From contig CAMPDV010001566.1 of NCBI GenBank assembly GCA_946699065.1, forward strand, positions 1-64,000: a DNA stretch of 64,000 nt, written 5' to 3'. Every line of letters starts with the position of its first letter. The first letter of the stretch is position 1. Under the pieces are notes generated by a model that worked only from the letters and a program-made list of their open reading frames with translations, was not told where the DNA came from and did not search any database. A program made the translations under genes and the position numbers. Below, one piece after another: positions 38,099 through 51,300 of this stretch. The stretch comes from Loxodes magnus. Lineage: Eukaryota > Ciliophora > Karyorelictea > Loxodida > Loxodidae.

Positions 38099-40219
38099 TA
38101 TAATAGATTATATTTATAGGTTTTTAAAATTGGTAAAAGTGTGTATATCAATTTATAAATGGTCATGCTGAATTTATCTTGTATTTTTTATTAAAAAATG
38201 GGTAATTAAAATTATCTTGTTTTTTATTTAATCCAAAATTTATTTTAATGATTAATTTATTTTTTAAGTTTCATAAAAAATTTTAGGATATATAATATTT
38301 TTAAGTCTGTTTTCTTTTTATCAGAGTTGTGCAATAAAAAAACATTTTTGGATTGAACTGGAAAAGTTATTATTTAATTATAATTTAATTATATATTTTA
38401 ATTTTATTTTGCATTTAAAATTGTTTTTATTCAGTGAATTATTTTTGTTTATTTATATTTTAAATTAAGTTTTATTTGGAATTTTTAATTTTAAGTTTAC
38501 GCTTTTTCTTTTATTATTATTTTCTGAGGGTTTTTTTGATAAAATCATCCTAAATTTTGTATTTTTATGTATATTGTAATATTTTTACGATTATAAAATT
38601 ATTTTTACGATGGTAAAATTATTATATCATTCTTTCTATAATTTTTTCTGAATATTAAAGCCTGAAAATGCAAAATAATAAAAATTTTTTTTTTTCATTT
38701 TGTATTAGAGGACATTTTTCGGACTACTAAAACTAGGGAATTCGGGATGAAAAAAATAAAATTCTAAGTAAAACTTCCAAATATAAAAGGGTCTTGAGAA
38801 ATAAAATGTTATGAAAAAAATATTTTTCAATTATGTCTGAATTTGGAAATTTATTTTATAAATATTTTTTGAGAAAAATGTAAAGTTTTTGTTTTAGGGA
38901 TTTATTTTGGGTTTAGGTTTAAATAAAAAAATTTCGTTTTTGAATTTTTTGTAAAAAAATTTTTTGATAATTTTTTGATCTAAAGAAAAAGGAAAGATAG
39001 GAGCACGAAAATATGAAATCGTAAAATTTTTTTTACAGAGTTTTACACTACAGGAGATTTTCGGGACGGGTTAAATTAAAAAAAGGAATAGAGTTTTTAA
39101 AGAAGAAAAAAATTAAAAAAATGGATTTTAAAAAGCTGAGAATAAAAAAATGATTCCCGATTGAAAAAAATAAAAGCACTTTTTCTCTCCAAGTTTTATA
39201 CTACAGGAGATTTTTAGAAAGACTAAAATCTTAAAAAAATAAGGGATAATAGTGTTTTGAAAAAGAGTCTAAATTTTTTTATAGGTATTGCTAAATTTTT
39301 CAAAAAAAAAAAAGATCTAAAAAGAGTTAAAAATCTTTTTCTCTGAAAAATTAACTATAAAAAAAAGAAGAAAACGACGTTTAATGCTTATGTTCATCTC
39401 TTATTTTAGAAAACATTTTAAGAATAAAAAAATTATTAAATATTAATCTAAATAATTAAAATAAATTAAATAAATTAATAAAGATAAACGTAGAAATTAG
39501 CAAATTATTATTTCTTTACTTTTTTTAATAAATTTCTTAATTCATTTTTAATTATTTTCAGTTTTGTATACCAGTAAATAATTTAACTAAATCTTTTTAT
39601 TTACTTAAACGTTTTCCTTATATAATATCTTCTAAAAAATTTATCTTAAAATTTCCTCCTTATTTATTTACTCGTTTTGCGCAGCTGAATTCAAATTTAA
39701 TGACAACAATTTTAATATCTTTTAATTATTTAATAGCTTTTCCTTTTTAATTCTAGCTACTGCTCTTTATATATTTTTTAAGTAATAAATAAATTTTTAA
39801 CATTATTTTCCATATTTTGATTTTAAATAAAACTCTTTATTTTAATGAATCAAATTATGCCCTTTTAAATAAGGCTTTACTACTCTCTTTTTATAATTTC
39901 AACTCTCCATTAAAAATTATTTGATAATTTTCTCTTTTTAAGATGTATTCTTCCTTTCCATTAATTATATAAAGGTTCTTTAATTCTTATTTTAATATTT
40001 ATCAAATTTATAAATTTAAATTATTAAATTAAATGCTTCTTTTTCTAATTTTTATAGTTAGAAACTTAATTATTCTTTCATCGATTCCATAATTCCTCTT
40101 TTTATAATTAAATAGCTTTGTATATATATCCTTAATTTATTTAAATTTTTGAATTTATCGTTTTTTGTCTTAAAATTCTATTTTTTTCTCATCTACTCTC
40201 CTTCTAAATTTCTCTTCCT
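38099..40219. other. Extreme AT-rich spacer with short repeats
   Basis: Contains long A and T runs and no recognised gene. It holds three copies of a dispersed ~40-bp motif, annotated separately. Confidence 0.5.
38695..39230 (+). repeat. Three copies of a ~40-bp dispersed motif
   Basis: Copies at 38695-38733, 39039-39080 and 39190-39230 share the core GTTTTAYACTACAGGAGATT followed by TTTCGGAC. A fourth copy lies inverted at 50145-50190. The copies are embedded in A/T runs and are more GC-rich than their surroundings. Function unknown; they could be remnants of a longer element end. Confidence 0.6.
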
Positions 40220-42113
40220 TCAATAGATATTCTCTTTTATATCTGTACTAAAATATCTTACCTTTACTTACTTGTTCAATATGCTTTTTTCATACTTTCT
40301 TTAAATATTTCACTTTCTCACATTTTTATTCCAACTACCTGATATTATTCACTTGTCATCACTACTTAGTGCTACACTCCTTACTTCAGCTGTATGCCCC
40401 ATTAACGTATATACACATTCTCCTGTTTAGAAATCCCATATCTTTATTGTTTTATCTCCACTTCCTGATACTATAAAACTGTTGTTGCTTGTCAATGTAA
40501 CTCCTCCTATTCAACCTTAATGCCCTGCTATTGTTCCTATACACTATCCAGTCTAATTTCCATATCTTAATCATCTTATCAGAACTTCCAGAAACGATTC
40601 ATCTCTGGTCACTTGATATTACTACAGAATTTACAGATTATGTATGTCCCTTCAATGTACTCTTTAACTAGTTAGCTTGTAAAGTTCATATCTTTATTGT
40701 ATTATCTATACTTGCAGATACAATATAGTTGTTGTCACTTGAAATTGCTACAGATAAAACTTGACTCGTATGCCCCTACAAGGAACTTTTTAATTAATTA
40801 GTTTTAAAATCCCAAATTTTGATCGTGTTATCATAACTACCAGAAACGATTCACTTCTGGTCATTTGTTAGAACTACTGAGTAAACAGAACTATTATGTC
40901 CATATAAAGTACTCTTTAACTAACCAGACACTAAATCCCATATCTTTATAGTATTTTCATCACTTCCAGATATTATATAGTTGCAGTCACTCGAAATAGA
41001 TGCAGTTAAAACAGAACCTGTATGTCCCTACAAAGTACTCTTTAATTAGCCACTATTAAAGTCCCATATTTTTATCGTATTATCATCGCTTACAGAAACA
41101 ATTCATTTCTGGTCTCTAGATATAGTTACAGATAATATAGTTTTTGTATGTCCCTACATTATTTTAGCTGTGTATAAAAATATACCTTAATCTTGAATTT
41201 CATTAAATTAATTAATAGCTTTCTATTAATTATTTGCTGTTTTGCTTTCTATATAAATATTTTAAAATAAATACATTAAATTTAAGGCTCTTAAGAGTTT
41301 TTCCATTGCCTCTGGAATTTATATTAAACTTACTTCTGATTTTTATAAATATTCTTGATAGAATTCTTGATTCATCTACTTTAATCAGTCTCTTTCTCAG
41401 ATTTATATATTTTAAAATTTCATTAACTAACTTGATAATAGTTATATCTAACTAATTAAATGCTTAATAAACTCTTTATGCTATTCTATCTATCTACGGT
41501 AATCTTATATCTTACATTTAAAGTTATTGCTTAATTAAAAATAATTTTAGTCGTAGTTAATTAAAACACTATAGGCCTGCTAAGCTTTTAATATTTAATT
41601 TTAAACTATTTAAATTAGTTAGGTATATTCTAAATTTGAAACATCATGTCATTTACTTTATTTCAATTAGCCTTATAACTCCAGTAAGTTATTTATCTCC
41701 TTTTTTGTTGCTACTTAGTGACTTTATAGTTCTTCATATATTTTAGAACTATCTGTAAATAAATTAATTTCGAGGTCCTCTAGAAGTTTATTTACTATAG
41801 CCAGCTTTATCTTTTTTATCTTCTATAACTCTTAACTTACTCTATTCTCTAATGATTTTAACTATACTATATTAGATTATATAAAGCTTTGCTTGGTAGT
41901 ATCTAACATCAGTTTATCACTTTATAGTTAAGTTGGGTGAGTTTTAGTATGAATTTTGCAGTTATTACCCATACATTAGATTTATTTAGACTTTAAGAAC
42001 TAATTATGAATACATTCGTAACACATTTAGTGACCACATTCAAGTATCATAGGAACCTTCACCTAGTCATCAAAATCTCCGTTACAAGCTTTACATTTGA
42101 TGTTTACGGACAT
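40220..42113 (-). CDS. RING / coiled-coil / WD40 protein, probable E3 ligase
   Basis: ATG 42111-42113 begins a RING-type zinc finger: CKAC, then ECGHQMCYEC, then QCMGNNCKIH (C3HC4-like). About 250 residues of coiled coil follow (KLAIVNKLLEDLEINL). Then come seven WD40 repeats, each GH...W/S...KIW, for example GHTGSVLTA, YIISGSDENTIKIWDL and GHTAEVRSVALSS: enough for one seven-blade propeller. W in DQKW is TGA. The frame changes between the coil and the first blade (about 41190-41400) and once between blades five and six (about 40560). The end is probably TGA 40220-40222. RING proteins with a propeller usually act as E3 ubiquitin ligases, the propeller choosing substrates; that role is inferred here. 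A divergent paralogue without WD40 starts at 44030. Confidence 0.7.
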
Positions 42114-42447
42114 TTTAATTATTATTTTATTAATTAAAAATTAGATTTTAAATAATATCTTAAACTATTAAACTTGCTACTTTTATTTTAGCACTAAGCA
42201 TCAGTTAATGCTAAAACTTCTCTTATTTATCAATATACTAAACATATAAAGAACTATAATTTAATGTATGAATTGAAACTCAATAATAATAATATTTAAT
42301 TAATTATAAAAGTATATCATATTAATAAATTAGCCACTTTAGTCCTTACTTCTTTCTCATCTTTTACTCTTTTTGGGATTACATGCTTTACCGTAGTTAT
42401 CTGAAAAATTAAGGATTTTTTCCATTTGGTGTATTACCTTTCTCATC

Positions 42448-43305
42448 TCATTTATTCTTTTAATTAAGTAATCCCATTATTTTGAATTTGCTTCTATTAC
42501 TATTATTAATATTCGTGAGCTATAAATTAACTTAGCAGTTAATAGCTTTATATCGTTTGTTTAATAAGTTTTGTAAATTAGATTAATCTGCTTTGTTTTC
42601 TCTTATCTTTATTTACCTTAAAAAATCTGTAGTTTATTATTAAATATCCTATTTCATTTTTTTATAAACATCTTTTAAATCTCTTTCATTCGTTACTGCA
42701 AGTTTCTATTTAAAGTTCAATGTCCAAATAATTTTATAGTACAATTTATGGTTAATGGGTTTATTTACTTTCTGCTGAAGTTTTTCTAAGCATTTATCAA
42801 GCAAGAGGTTTTATTATTATGCCTTTTAATCTAATTCACAAGATTTTAACTTAAAATTTTCCTTTATGGCTATTATATTGCAGCGTGAAAAGATCGTTTA
42901 AGATAAGTAGAATTTTTGATCTAATTAATATGCACAAAAATCAAGTTTTATTTATTTATTTGTTACTTAAATCAGAAATATTTATATATCGCCTCCAAGA
43001 AAAGGCTAAATTTTTAAATTATAATGATGAACCTTAAGTTTTATGACAGCTAAGCTCTCGTCTTGCTCATTCTCTGAAAGACCTCTTTACGAATATAATA
43101 GATTTATTCTGTTGATCGGTTTCTGAAAACAGAGAACATCATGATAAATGAATTTTTACTCCATATTTATATACTTGAAGCCTCTATCAAATTCATATAA
43201 TCTTCCAGATACGCTATCTTCAAGAAATTTTATCCAACAAGTAAACTTTCTTAGATTAGAGATATAATCAAACAATTAAAAATCTTGCTTCCACCATTTT
43301 TTTGA
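42448..43305 (-). CDS. Unrecognised protein with C-terminal coiled coil
   Basis: The minus-strand frame is open from at least 43305 to TGA 42448-42450, 286 codons with no internal TGA. The first 150 residues look globular (FTCWIKFLEDSVSGRLYEFD, HHYNLKIQPFLGGDIQIF). The remainder is coiled coil with repeated Gln/Lys/Leu (DKCLEKLQQKVNK, LKDVYKKMKQDIQQQTTDFL). No in-frame ATG is present near the 5' edge; the first Met is in YINMEQKF, so either the start is internal or an upstream intron or frameshift hides it. It lies just upstream of the RING-WD40 gene on the same strand and could belong to the same functional group. No family recognised. Confidence 0.5.
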
Positions 43306-43355
43306 TCATTAAAATATAAATTTAATCTTATTATATGATAAAATAAATGTCGGCC

Positions 43356-43740
43356 ATGGTTAGAAGAACTAGTAGGTAATCTGGTGCAGTTTATAATGCC
43401 TTACGAGTAATCTTGCACTAGATGCCAGCACGGAGAAGGGTGAACAAGCTCAGAAGAGACAAACCTAACTTACCCGAGAACTCTTACTGGCAGTATGAAC
43501 GCTTGACTAACGAACCTGCTAATGACTTAGTTACTAATTCTTATTTGGACTTATTCATGAAGGATGGGGATATTTTATTCCTGATTCGAAAATAATCTTT
43601 AACAAACAGAATCCCCATTTGGAGAAGTCGAAGTGACTCATTGGAGAGCTAGAATGCTAACATGAAGTATGAGAACAAATTTTTAATATTAAATATTAAT
43701 ATTGAAAGAACTGTGAACCAACGAGGTGCTACGCGCTCTA
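43356..43740 (+). CDS. GC-rich orphan frame ending in the 40-nt motif
   Basis: An island of clearly higher GC than its flanks. From ATG 43356 one frame reads MVRRTSRQSGAVYNAL, then NLPENSYWQYERLTNEPAND and YLDLFMKDGDILFLIRK, without TGA. A second frame is also open and contains a C-X2-C (SCTRCQHGEG). No domain is recognised. The 3' part runs into the conserved motif at 43704. The composition suggests a recently inserted element rather than native intergenic DNA. Confidence 0.35.
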
Positions 43741-43745
43741 TAATA
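43704..43745 (+). repeat. Dispersed 40-nt GC-rich motif, copy a
   Basis: AAAGAACTG, then ACCAACGAGGTGCTACGCGC and TCTATAAT. Nearly identical copies are at 48850 (plus) and 54985 (minus); a diverged one lies near 37375 (minus). The core GCACC-AACGA-GGTGC in the other copies is a perfect hairpin, here with one end mismatched. One frame reads TNEVLRA. Confidence 0.75.
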
Positions 43746-44029
43746 ATTTTGATTATTTATTTAATTTTCTGTAGTTAGATTTTTTTTGAAAAAGATAAAT
43801 AAATATTTTCTTTTTTAAGATAATGTTTCTTTAATTATTTGAATTAATTATTAATTTAGTCTATTTGTAATAATAATATTAATATTGTGCGAATTGAATA
43901 TTTATTTTATATATTATAACTACTTTTTTATTAATTGTGTTTAGGTAATTTAAATATTAATTTCTAAGTTTAAAGGTTTAATCTAATATATTAAGTTTAA
44001 TATTTTTAAGTAAATAATAAAAGTTTAAG

Positions 44030-44587
44030 ATGTCAGTAAAAAGCTAATGCTAAGATTGTAAGAGTGAACTTTATATTTGAGTAAACAATCTAATGATCCT
44101 TCCTTGTAATCACTAATTATTTTACGAATGTGCTTAAAATAATTTTAGTAACTTAGAAGCAAAAAAAGTTACTAAAATCATCAAATAAAATTTAATTTTA
44201 AAAATTTTAGAATTTATGCAAATTCAGGAAAATGAGATAAATGCAGGATTATAAAACTTAAAAAGAACAAAGCTTAATGTAGTGAATAAGTTTATGTAAG
44301 ATTTAGAAAATTAGTACATAGATAAATTTTCAGATATCTTAAGAGAGCTATAAAGTTTAGTAACTACATATAAATAAGAAAATATTAAATTATTAAATTT
44401 TTTAAATAGATTAAAAGTAAGAAATGATAACTTTAGCATTTAGGATTTAGATTGAAATCAGTTAAATGAAAAGATGTAAAGCTAAATTAAAAAAGCCTAA
44501 ATTGAAATAAAGAATCTAATGAACTTTAAGCAGAATATATTTGAGGAAAGTAACAAATATTGATGGATTTTTAAGTAAACAAAGTGA
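44030..44587 (+). CDS. RING-like / coiled-coil protein, no WD40
   Basis: ATG 44030 to TGA 44585-44587 gives 186 codons in frame. Residues 7-45 align with the RING of the gene at 40220-42113: CQDC, then LPCNHQLFYEC where the paralogue has ECGHQMCYEC. One zinc-ligand Cys is Phe, and the last C-X2-C pair is not seen, so the RING is probably not functional. The coil also aligns (KLNVVNKFMQDLENQYIDKF against KLAIVNKLLEDLEINLFTD). The WD40 propeller is absent. It sits divergently about 1.9 kb from its paralogue. It is a truncated duplicate, possibly acting as a dimerisation partner, or decaying. Confidence 0.6.
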
Positions 44588-47500
44588 TTTGATAATACTA
44601 ATAAAAGATTAAAATAATAATATTTTTAATTACTACTATTTCATTGAAACTTAATCTCTCGATTCAAGTTTAGAAAATAAAAAAAATAAGCCAGATCTGA
44701 TATTTTAGTAACAAAGATTTTGTTAAAATTTATCTGGAATAAAAAAAAGAAATGCATGTGAAAAAATTAGCAATGAAATAACCTTTTCGAACTTTATAAA
44801 ACTTCCGCACAATTTTTTAATAGAATATGACTATTTTAAAATAAAAAGCTAAAAAATATAGAAACAATATATTAAATTGAATTTATTAGAGAAGAAACTT
44901 AGTTTATTGAAAGATATTTACTAGAATTAAATTAATTGATTCTAAATTCTAAGAAAATTAATTAGGATATAAATAATAAATAAGTTATTATGATAAGAAT
45001 TTAACAATTATAATATAATATTTAATATAAAAGAATAAGTAAAACACTAAAAATGTCATAATTTAATCATAAAATAATAACGAAAACAAACATATTGAAA
45101 TAAATAAATACTAAATAATAAATTATACTATTAAAAATATTTAGAATCTAATAATAAAAGCTATAAATAAATAAGCATAAAAAATAAAAATAACAAGCAA
45201 TAAAAATAATCCAAAATAAAATTTGAAAGAACCAAATAAATTTAATTTAACCATTTGATTTATAATTTTTATTAAAATATTATTATTTATTTCTATATAT
45301 AATTTAAAATTATTTAAAGCTTTACTATGCTTAAAATGTTTAAAAATTAAATAATTTTTTTAATTGTTTAATATATTTAATAAGTATAATCATATTTTTT
45401 AAATGCGATTCTAGCATAATTTAATACTTTCTTCTATTTCTTATTTTAGCTTAAAATAATATGATGATTTTAGTACATTTTTGATAATTTTAGAATTAAA
45501 AAATTTTAAAATTTGAAATATAAATATTATTTAACTTATAAAAATTTTGCTAAGCTAAAAGTTTATGAAAAATTAATTAAAACTATTTTATAAAGATATA
45601 AAGTATAAAAATATATTATTTAAAATATAATAAGAAATTAAATATTTGTATAATAGGTGTAAAGAGTTCATTAATGATCTTTATAAATTAAAATTTATTA
45701 TTAATTTCTTTATTTACTATATCATTTATCATTTACATTTATTATATATAAAATAAATTTCTTATAATGCAAAACTTTAAAAAGTTAGTCTAATTTATTT
45801 TTTTAATTTCTATATATATTTGAAAATATAATAAATGAACAAACTTGCTATAATATAATTAGAAAGAATATTTCTTTGATAAAAGTATAAGCTAAATTTA
45901 TCAGCTTAATAGAGTTTTTAATTAATTATAAAAGAGAATTGTATAATTAATTTTGTCTAAAATGTTTAAAAAAATAAGTTTATATATTATTTTTAATAGA
46001 AAGGAATATATTTTAACTAAAAATAAGAAGGGATTTATTTTTTATTAATATAATTTATTTTGTATATTAATAATTTAAAATAATAATTTTTTTAATATTT
46101 TGATTATTTATTAATTTACATTTTATGATTTTTTTAGTAAGATTTTTAAATAATTTTTTAGAAACTGATAGTCTCAATTAAATTATAAGTAGTTTTTATA
46201 ATCATTTTTTATGAAAAAATCCATTTTTTTTAAGTTTTCCATTTATTTTTTTATTTAACTTTAGTTATCCTTAACATATTTTTAAAGTTAAATTCTAGAT
46301 TACATAATTTTTATATGCTTTATCTAAACATTTAATTAAAATATTTTAAATATTTATTTAAAATATCATTTAAAACAATAAATTTTATTAAATTTTCTCT
46401 AGTTATATTTTATTATTTTTTCCAACATTTAGTTGGGTTTCTTATAAAATACTAATACATTTTATATATAAAATGATATTTTAAACTTTTATTCAACAAA
46501 ATGAAAAATATTATTTTTCTTATCTTTTATTTTAATTTTTCGTATTTTTTCTTCCTTAATAAAATATGGTTTCAACTAAACTTGTTTTAAATATTAGTAA
46601 TTTTTATAATTTTAATCTTTTTCTTTCTTTCTTATTATTTAACTAATAATGATTTTTTTTATTGTTCAATTATTAAATTATTTATGTCATTCTAAATATT
46701 TCCTTTTAACATATCTTTACTTTTATTTCCTTCATTAGTTTTGTTTTATTTATTATTTGCTAGCAGCTTAAATTTTTCCAATAATAACACTTCTAATATA
46801 TTCTTTTGAAAATGCAAAAAATAATCTAAATTTTATTAAAATTGAAGTATTTTTTAATGTTTAAATCGTAGTTTTAAATTATCTTTAGAATGTTTAATAA
46901 AGAAAATATAACTTTTAAAACTAAATTTTAAATATTCTAATGAAAATTAAAAAGAATCTGATTGAAATATTTATCTTAAATCAATATTATCTAAATTTCT
47001 CTAAACTGCTTCAAAGGTTTATTTTATTTACTTTTTTCATACTGTATGTTATAACTTTATTAGAATTTTTCATAAACATTTATTATAAAAATAAATTAAA
47101 TATTTGGAAAAGGCTTATCAAATTAAACAGAGCCGAAGGTAGAATAAAAAGAGAGTGATGATGAAAGCAAGAAACGTAAAAAGCCAAATGAGAAAAAGAA
47201 ATTTACATTAATAAATTTAAATTTATATAAATTGAAGTATCTGAATTAAATCGGAAACTTTATACAGTAAATATGCTATTAAAGTGAAATAATTTATAAG
47301 TTTTATACTTTTAGGCTTATTTAATTATTATTAAAGATTTTCTCTTAAAAAATTTCATTTATGAGATTAGTAAGAAATTTACTAATATAAACTTTTTTAT
47401 TACTTCTTATTGTTTAATTATTATCTAGCATTTACATAGAATAAATATAAGATATTTATTCTTCTTTATACAAAACTATTTTCTAAGATTTTTTAGTTCA

Positions 47501-47593
47501 TATTTAGAGAAGAATTTTGACTAATCTTTTTATTATCCTTTTAGTTAAAGAAAATATTTCGTATTTTATTAATTAAAATGACATAAAGAAAAA
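44588..47593. other. Extreme AT-rich spacer
   Basis: Mostly A/T with no recognised gene. Near 47090-47210 (plus) one frame has a nuclear-localisation-like tail (EPKVEQKESDDESKKRKKPN) that might be the end of a small unrecognised gene, but no body was found upstream. Confidence 0.4.
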
Positions 47594-48320
47594 ATGGAAA
47601 ATTTCTTGCAAAAAATCTCTTCTAAACAGAATCCATCCCAATCGATTTATGATTAGCAAAACATACTCTAAGAACTCAAAGCTATGTAATAGGAGAATTT
47701 TAAACTTTTAAGAAATTTATAAGAGTTTGAAGGAAAAATACCATACCTAATTTCTAACGAATAAATACTAAAAAATAAAAATTACAAAATAGACAAACTG
47801 AGAATTGAACAAATAGAATCCAATGTCAATCAATAAGTGGAATTGACTGAAAGCTTATTCTAAAAAATACATCAACAAATAACCCCATGGATGTGAAGCG
47901 AATCCTCTACCAGCAAAAATTCCGATAGTAAAGAACAGAAAGTAATGCTGGTATTGCAGGAAATATGGCAACATTTTAGGAGGTTACGAAAATTCTAATA
48001 AAAATAAAAAATTGAAAGTTTTAAGTTATGAAAATCCATAAGTAATCTATACTGCATTCCAGAAGGTTTATTATACAGAAAAAAAAGATATACATAGGAA
48101 ATGAACTCTTGAAGGGCATCTTATTTGCTCATTAAAGAAGAAATTTGAATATGTTTAGAATCGAACTTGATTGGAGCAAGATACCTTTAATTAAAAGGGT
48201 AAACTGAGTACTGTAAAATATGTATTCTAAGAAGAAGATTAGAAATGGAATAAAACTTAAGACAATTTTAAACTTTAAACTTTTTTATTAGTGGCAAGCC
48301 AAATAAAGGTAACGCCACGT
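47594..48320 (+). pseudogene. Zinc-knuckle family copy, degenerate
   Basis: ATG 47594 opens a coil (QSIYDQQNILQELKAM, KIDKLRIEQIESNV). The family signature appears in a second frame as PMDVKRIL, and the knuckle in a third: KQCWYCRKYGNILGGY, where the His is Asn and the last Cys is Tyr. The C-terminal part IYTAFQKVYYTEKKDIHRKW resembles the post-knuckle segment of the copy at 50566 (IYVTMEGRIYRRR). Two frame changes and two lost ligands indicate decay. The 40-nt motif b lies about 550 bp downstream. Confidence 0.55.
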
Positions 48321-48849
48321 TAATAAATTATGTTATGCTATAGTTTCTAAAATTATCTAATAATTATTTTTCAAAAATCGATGTATTGAATGCCTTTTTC
48401 TTAATTTTGACAAAAAAATTTAAATAGTTAAGAATAAATAATTTTTTTTATAAGATGTTAGATTATAACTTTTTATTTATTTTTTTATTGACTTTTTTAT
48501 AATTTACGCTATAATAAAATAAAATAATAGTTATTTAGTATACAATCCTTATTAATTTATTAAAATAGCTATTTTATTAATTATTAATCTTTTAATTTTG
48601 CAATTTATTAAGCTTTTTCTACATATATCTGAATCCTTAAATTTTAAATATTTGCTGTTTTTAATTAAGTAATTTTTATTTATCTTTTTTAATTATTTGA
48701 TATTATCATTTTAGTAAAGATATTTTGATTTACAATTATTAATTTTAAAATTACTGTTAATAAAGGATTTAAATTTTTTAAAATTTAATATGAATAAATT
48801 AAAATAGCTTAGTTATTAATAATTTATCATGTATTTTTCTTTTTATTAT

Positions 48850-48892
48850 AAAGAACTGCGCACCAACGAGGTGCTACTCGCTATATAATCAA
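48850..48892 (+). repeat. Dispersed 40-nt GC-rich motif, copy b
   Basis: Carries the perfect hairpin core GCACC-AACGA-GGTGC inside AAAGAACTGC...CTCGCTATATAATC. It stands out in DNA that is otherwise almost pure A/T. Confidence 0.8.
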
Positions 48893-50144
48893 ATTTATTT
48901 ATTTATTATATTCTTTTATCTTGATGCTTAGCTTAATTTACAATTTTTAAAGGACAACAATTTAGTAATTAAACCTTCAAATTTTAAATAATATGTATCT
49001 TCATCAGTTTAAGCAATACAATTCTATCTTTTTATTTTTCCTTTAATAATAATTAAATTAAAATCCAGAGTAGTTAGATTATTCTATAGTTTTATTCACA
49101 TTTTTTTCGTTCTTAGTTAGTATATTCATCTTATAAAATGATTTATCCTGATGCTTAATTAACATATTCTATTGTGTTTTTAAAAAGTGTTATCACAATT
49201 ATAAAAATTTATTTATTATATATAAACATTTATTTTATTTTAAATTAATAGTATTTTTTATTATGTTATTAGATTAAATTTCCACAACATTTTTTAATTT
49301 TTAAAAGATTAACAATATTTAAAAATTTTAGTCTTATAGACTGTAAAGTAATTTTTTATAGTATTATTAATTAATATTTAATTGTTTTTAATAACTTCTA
49401 AAATTGTTTGGTTTGAAAATAAAAATATTCACGTTAACTATAATTTAATTTTAAATTCTACAGTTAATTCTATTAAGTACTAAACTTAGATTTAAAAATA
49501 ATTGCTATGAAAGCTATGCATTACTAATAATTAGCTTATAGCTTAATATATTTAGCTTTTTTCAGTATGAGCAAATATATTTATTAAAATTTTTCATATC
49601 TTTTTGTTAAAAAAATGTGTTATTTCATTATAAAAAAATAAAATTTTATAAATTTTTATTGGTGTATGAATAAAGATTAAGATATAACCTAAAAAATTTT
49701 AATTTTTTCGCTATTAAATTATTTTCGAAGAAAGGAAATATTACTGAGCTTTAATTATTTTAGCAATTTTGAATTCTTAAATATACATTTAAATATTTAT
49801 TTATTTTTATTTATCTTATTATAATATTTATCATCCTTGTCTATATTAAATAGCAAAACACTAAATTAATAAATTATATAAAAAAATGTTATATAGTATC
49901 AGTCTATTAAATAAATATTCTTGTTAAAAGCTTAAAGTGAAAAAATCAAATTTATTTTTTTAATTATTAAAATATTTGTCCATCTTTAAAAGTTCTTGTA
50001 GTAAATCTCCGAGAAATAATAAAAATTTATCTAAAAAAGATTTTTTAATATTCCTCTCTATATTATGCATTATCTAAAAATATTTAAATAATTTTCTTTA
50101 ATAAGAATAACTTTAGACTTAAAAATTTGATTCAAAATTTCTAT

Positions 50145-50190
50145 AATTTTGGTTCTGTCCGAAAAATCTTGTATAGCATAAAACTCTGAG
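50145..50190 (-). repeat. Dispersed ~40-bp motif, fourth copy
   Basis: On the minus strand it reads AGAGTTTTATGCTATACAAG followed by ATTTTTCGGACAG, matching the three copies at 38695-39230. It is the only copy in this orientation. Confidence 0.55.
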
Positions 50191-50565
50191 CAAAAAACAA
50201 AATTAAAATTTTTAACTTAGGGGAATAAAAATTAAATAGTTTTAATAATTTATTTTATTTTAAAATAATTTTAGTTATTTAGAAGATATTATACAAAATT
50301 AAACAAAATTAAACAAAATTAAACAAAAATAGCAAAAATATATCCTTTCTCTTTTTATTTCTTACCTCTCACCATTTTTCACTTTCAGTACCTCTATTCA
50401 TAAAAATTTTTGATTTTAACTCTTTCATTTTTAATAATTTAAATAATTTCCTTTTTAACTTTTTAATTTTATAATTTTCAAGAAACTTCCTTTTAAATCT
50501 TTTTACTAGTAAAAAAATTCAGAAGGTCTCAAGGAGGTTTTTTGCAGGTTCCTTAGATAAAGGAG

Positions 50566-51300
50566 CAAAAACCAGAGACTTCTAATTCTTCATCCATCAC
50601 GGCTTCTTTAATAAAATAATAATCTTCTTAATCTTAATAACCTCCAATAATTGAAAATTTAAGAAAATCTTAAATAAAATAAGAACTTAAATAAGCATAA
50701 ACAGAATAAAACTAATAATAAAATATTTATTTTCTTCCTAAACCAAGTAACTATAGGAAATAAGAGAATCCAAAAGCAATGCAAAAATAGACAAATGAAG
50801 AATAATTATTAATTGAAAGTCTTTTGAAATCAGTACGTATTCTGTAAGAAGAAGTAAAAATATTAAGATAAGAAAACAAAAAATTATTAGAAAAAGTTAA
50901 AATACTGAAGAAAGATTAGTCAAATAAGAAATCGAAGTATAGCAACTTGGTCAAAAAAGAATAGAGCCTCTAATCTAAGAAATAAAAATGGAAGTAGAAG
51001 ATGATAGGCAAATAGAACCGACCAATATTAGAAGGATTCTCAAGAGATGTTACCTATGCTAATCAAGATTCCATAGATTCAAGAGTTTCAAGATATACAA
51101 GGAAAAGATGAAGAGAAACAGCGAAGAAGTCTGAATAGAATTAACAAAAATTTATGTGACGATGGAAGGAAGAATTTACAGAAGAAGAATTTTCTATCGA
51201 GTTCCAGAACGCCAAAAAAACTGGATGACCGAACTTTTATTTTAAGCATCCAGGAGCGATCACTAGATGTCAGTGGAAATTAGGTTGAAATACCTCATAG
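50566..51300 (+). pseudogene. Zinc-knuckle family copy, one frameshift
   Basis: The coil is open from about 50566 (NEEQLLIESLLKSVRILQEE, VKILRQENKKLLEKV). Near 50895 the frame must slip by one base to continue EERLVKQEIEVQQLGQ, the signature IKMEVEDDRQIEP and the knuckle LKRCYLCQSRFHRFKSF. The spacing is C-X2-C-X4-H-X4, but the last Cys is Phe. The tail is IYVTMEGRIYRRRIFYRVP. The slip lies in an A-rich run and could be a sequencing error. No clear in-frame ATG was seen at the 5' side and the 3' end is approximate. Overall homology to the intact copy at 57086 is clear. Confidence 0.55.

Larger units (their letters stand above)
48321..50565. other. AT-rich spacer with short repeats
   Basis: No gene recognised. 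It contains motif b (48850), an inverted copy of the ~40-bp dispersed motif (50145-50190) and a short direct repeat of AAACAAAATT units at about 50293-50330. Confidence 0.45.

Noticed and set aside
50293..50330. AAACAAAATT tandem repeat considered as telomeric
   Set aside because: Only about three and a half units, internal, and not G/C-strand biased like ciliate telomeres.
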